Origin: Thermoplasmata archaeon
Lineage (GTDB): Archaea; Thermoplasmatota; Thermoplasmata; Thermoplasmatales; Thermoplasmataceae
Reading direction: 5' to 3'
Length of the DNA: 7,398 nucleotides
Assembly (NCBI GenBank): GCA_021826835.1
Contig: JAKAYH010000104.1
Coordinates: forward strand, 1 to 7,398
The notes beneath the pieces are model-generated. The model had not been told where the DNA came from. It ran no database searches and saw nothing but the letters and a program-made list of their open reading frames with translations. The translations under genes and the position numbers were made by a program. Shown one piece after another: positions 6,532 to 7,398 of the stretch. Position 1 is the stretch's first letter. Each line of letters starts with the position of its first letter.

Positions 6532-6636
6532 TTAAAATGGCCGGCTAAAAAACACATTTCTTAATCTCCTATTGTTGCCTTTTGTGAATCCAAGGTCCTT
6601 CATTATTTGAACAACATCTTCGCAATTCTGATGGTA
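6532..6636 (-). pseudogene. Coding-like remnant on the minus strand
   Basis: A 34-codon open stretch with no start of its own reads YHQNCEDVVQIMKDLGF and ends at TAA 6534-6532. It has the charge pattern of a real protein C-terminus. A stop codon (TAG, 6639-6637) separates it from a further open stretch in the same frame (KCFYYENKYNIVISGS). That stretch overlaps the 3' end of the small frame at 6654-6851, which is in another frame. The pattern fits a gene broken by a stop and a frameshift. I recognise no family, and a spurious frame is possible. Confidence 0.22.
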
Positions 6637-6653
6637 CTATGACCCAGAGATCA

Positions 6654-6851
6654 CTATGTTATATTTGTTCTCATAATAGAAACACTTTTATCAGTTGCGT
6701 TATAGTGCATTCCACGTTCCAGCACTAATTCGACCGATTCTTCTCCCTGTTTCCTTGTTAAAGGCATTTTACATGGTACTTCTCTTTTATTCTTTCTTTC
6801 ATGATTAGTGCTTTGATTCTTCGCATCTGATTTACCGTGGTTACCACCCAT
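6654..6851 (-). CDS. Small hypothetical protein, possibly a truncated gene
   Basis: A 65-codon frame starts with ATG at 6851; a TTG at 6890 would add 13 residues. The first third is hydrophilic and rich in Asn, Lys, Ser and His, looking disordered. The rest, from PLTRKQGEESVELVLERG onward, has a helix-like alternation of charged and aliphatic residues and could be a small folded domain ending MRTNIT. There is no Cys pair for zinc, no membrane segment, no clear Shine-Dalgarno and no strong TATA box. The coding-like stretch just downstream in another frame raises the possibility that both are pieces of one decayed gene. No family is recognised. Confidence 0.33.
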   Translation of the reverse strand: MGGNHGKSDAKNQSTNHERKNKREVPCKMPLTRKQGEESVELVLERGMHYNATDKSVSIMRTNIT

Positions 6852-6943
6852 TCCAGCCGTGGATTTTGATAACGATGAGTTGGAGATCAAAAGTAATTTG
6901 GACTTTTCAAAAGAATAAAGAGATAATTTGAATAAATTTTGAA

Positions 6944-6965
6944 CTATAACAATTTAATGTTATAG
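6944..6965. repeat. Perfect 7-bp inverted repeat
   Basis: CTATAAC (6944-6950) and GTTATAG (6959-6965) flank an 8-base AT spacer. It could be a small hairpin or a dimeric protein site. It is very AT-rich, so it may be chance. Confidence 0.3.
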
Positions 6966-7024
6966 ATATGTACCATACCAATTATAATCATTTCTTTTCG
7001 TGTTATACAATCAGTTATCATCTA

Positions 7025-7044
7025 ATCTAATGCAATAATTAGAT
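7025..7044. repeat. Perfect 7-bp inverted repeat
   Basis: ATCTAAT (7025-7031) and ATTAGAT (7038-7044) flank a 6-base spacer, preceded by an extra partial copy (TCTAA at 7021-7025). It is possibly operator-like, with no gene start close by. Confidence 0.3.
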
Positions 7045-7272
7045 AATTAATACGGTTGTCAACCTAAATAATGCAACATTGGTAAGATTTCTCCATGGAC
7101 AGTGTTCTAAAGAATGATTCATAATATCGATTTGACCTGTTGCTTTATCAACAACAGTCACTTATTATTTTAATTCTGAAAATAATATATCTCAAAAGTA
7201 TCAGATTAGAAATACAAACTTATGTTGAAAAATTCGTGAAATTAAAGGAAGGGATACGGAATTTTATATTGA

Positions 7273-7345
7273 CGCCCCGGCCGGGATTTGAACCCGAGTC
7301 ACAGGCTCGACAGGCCTGTATGATAGGCCACTACACTACCGGGGC
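7273..7345 (-). tRNA. tRNA-Asp (anticodon GTC)
   Basis: On the minus strand this 73-nt sequence folds into a full cloverleaf. The acceptor stem is GCCCCGG paired with CCGGGGC, with discriminator base G73. The D arm has the G10-U25 pair seen in many tRNA-Asp. The anticodon stem is CAGGC/GCCTG around loop CTGTCGA, giving anticodon GTC, with a short variable loop and a T arm with loop TTCAAAT. CCA is not encoded, no intron is present, and the very GC-rich acceptor stem contrasts with its AT-rich surroundings. Discriminator G and anticodon GTC are the main identity elements for aspartyl-tRNA synthetase. Confidence 0.97.
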
Positions 7346-7373
7346 TAACTGAGTAGTCAGGTAATTACTAAAA

Positions 7374-7383
7374 GATTATAAAA
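7374..7383 (-). promoter_or_regulatory. TATA box of the tRNA-Asp gene
   Basis: Minus-strand TTTTATAATC lies about 30-38 bp before the first base of the tRNA, which puts the transcript start roughly ten bases upstream of the mature 5' end. That is normal for archaeal tRNA genes whose leader is removed by RNase P. Confidence 0.55.
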
Positions 7384-7398
7384 TTTGTTGATAATGCA

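Larger units (their letters stand above)
6852..7272. other. AT-rich intergenic region between the small ORF and tRNA-Asp
   Basis: About 420 bp with no supportable gene. It contains two short perfect inverted repeats (6944-6965 and 7025-7044), listed separately. A 70-codon plus-strand frame entering the tRNA from 7140 is the antisense of the tRNA gene and is not a gene. Confidence 0.6.

Noticed and set aside
7140..7352. Plus-strand 70-codon open frame
   Set aside because: Its second half is the antisense of the tRNA-Asp gene, and the first half is AT-rich intergenic DNA with no promoter or family likeness.
1..7398. CRISPR array, insertion sequence or riboswitch
   Set aside because: No regularly spaced direct repeats, no transposase motifs or terminal inverted repeats with target duplications, and no recognised riboswitch core were seen on either strand.

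Overview
The window looks like chromosomal DNA from an AT-rich archaeon, most likely of the Thermoplasmatales type. This is an inference from the sequence alone. The supporting signs are TATA-like boxes about 25-26 bp upstream of start codons (leaderless-transcript spacing), T-rich tracts instead of hairpin terminators, heavy AGA/AGG arginine use, and a tRNA-Asp(GTC) gene without an encoded CCA end. No mobile element, CRISPR array or rRNA was found.

Positions 1-733 are AT-rich and largely non-coding. They hold two 12-bp palindromes with the same 8-bp core and two doubtful micro-ORFs: a 39-codon one on the minus strand behind a strong Shine-Dalgarno-like AGGAGG, and a charged 35-codon one on the plus strand just ahead of the operon.

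Positions 734-4612 form the core, a compact plus-strand three-gene operon. It encodes an extended-SDR NAD-dependent sugar epimerase/dehydratase, a radical SAM protein with a C-terminal SPASM/twitch-like cysteine domain, and a fusion of five to six WG (beta-rich) repeats to a COMT-like S-adenosylmethionine O-methyltransferase. Genes 1 and 2 overlap by 11 bp. Genes 2 and 3 are about 26 bp apart, with a possible internal promoter. The set suggests a small pathway that makes a nucleotide sugar or small molecule, modifies it by radical chemistry and O-methylates it. The substrate cannot be read from the sequence.

Positions 4613-5129 are a convergent intergenic region with opposing T-rich termination signals and a nested inverted repeat. 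Positions 5130-6434 (minus) encode a GT4-family glycosyltransferase that could attach a sugar made or modified by the operon, although it is transcribed separately. Positions 6435-7272 contain a possible small hypothetical gene (6654-6851, minus), a short coding-like remnant below it, and AT-rich DNA with two perfect 7-bp inverted repeats. The window ends with the minus-strand tRNA-Asp gene and its TATA box.
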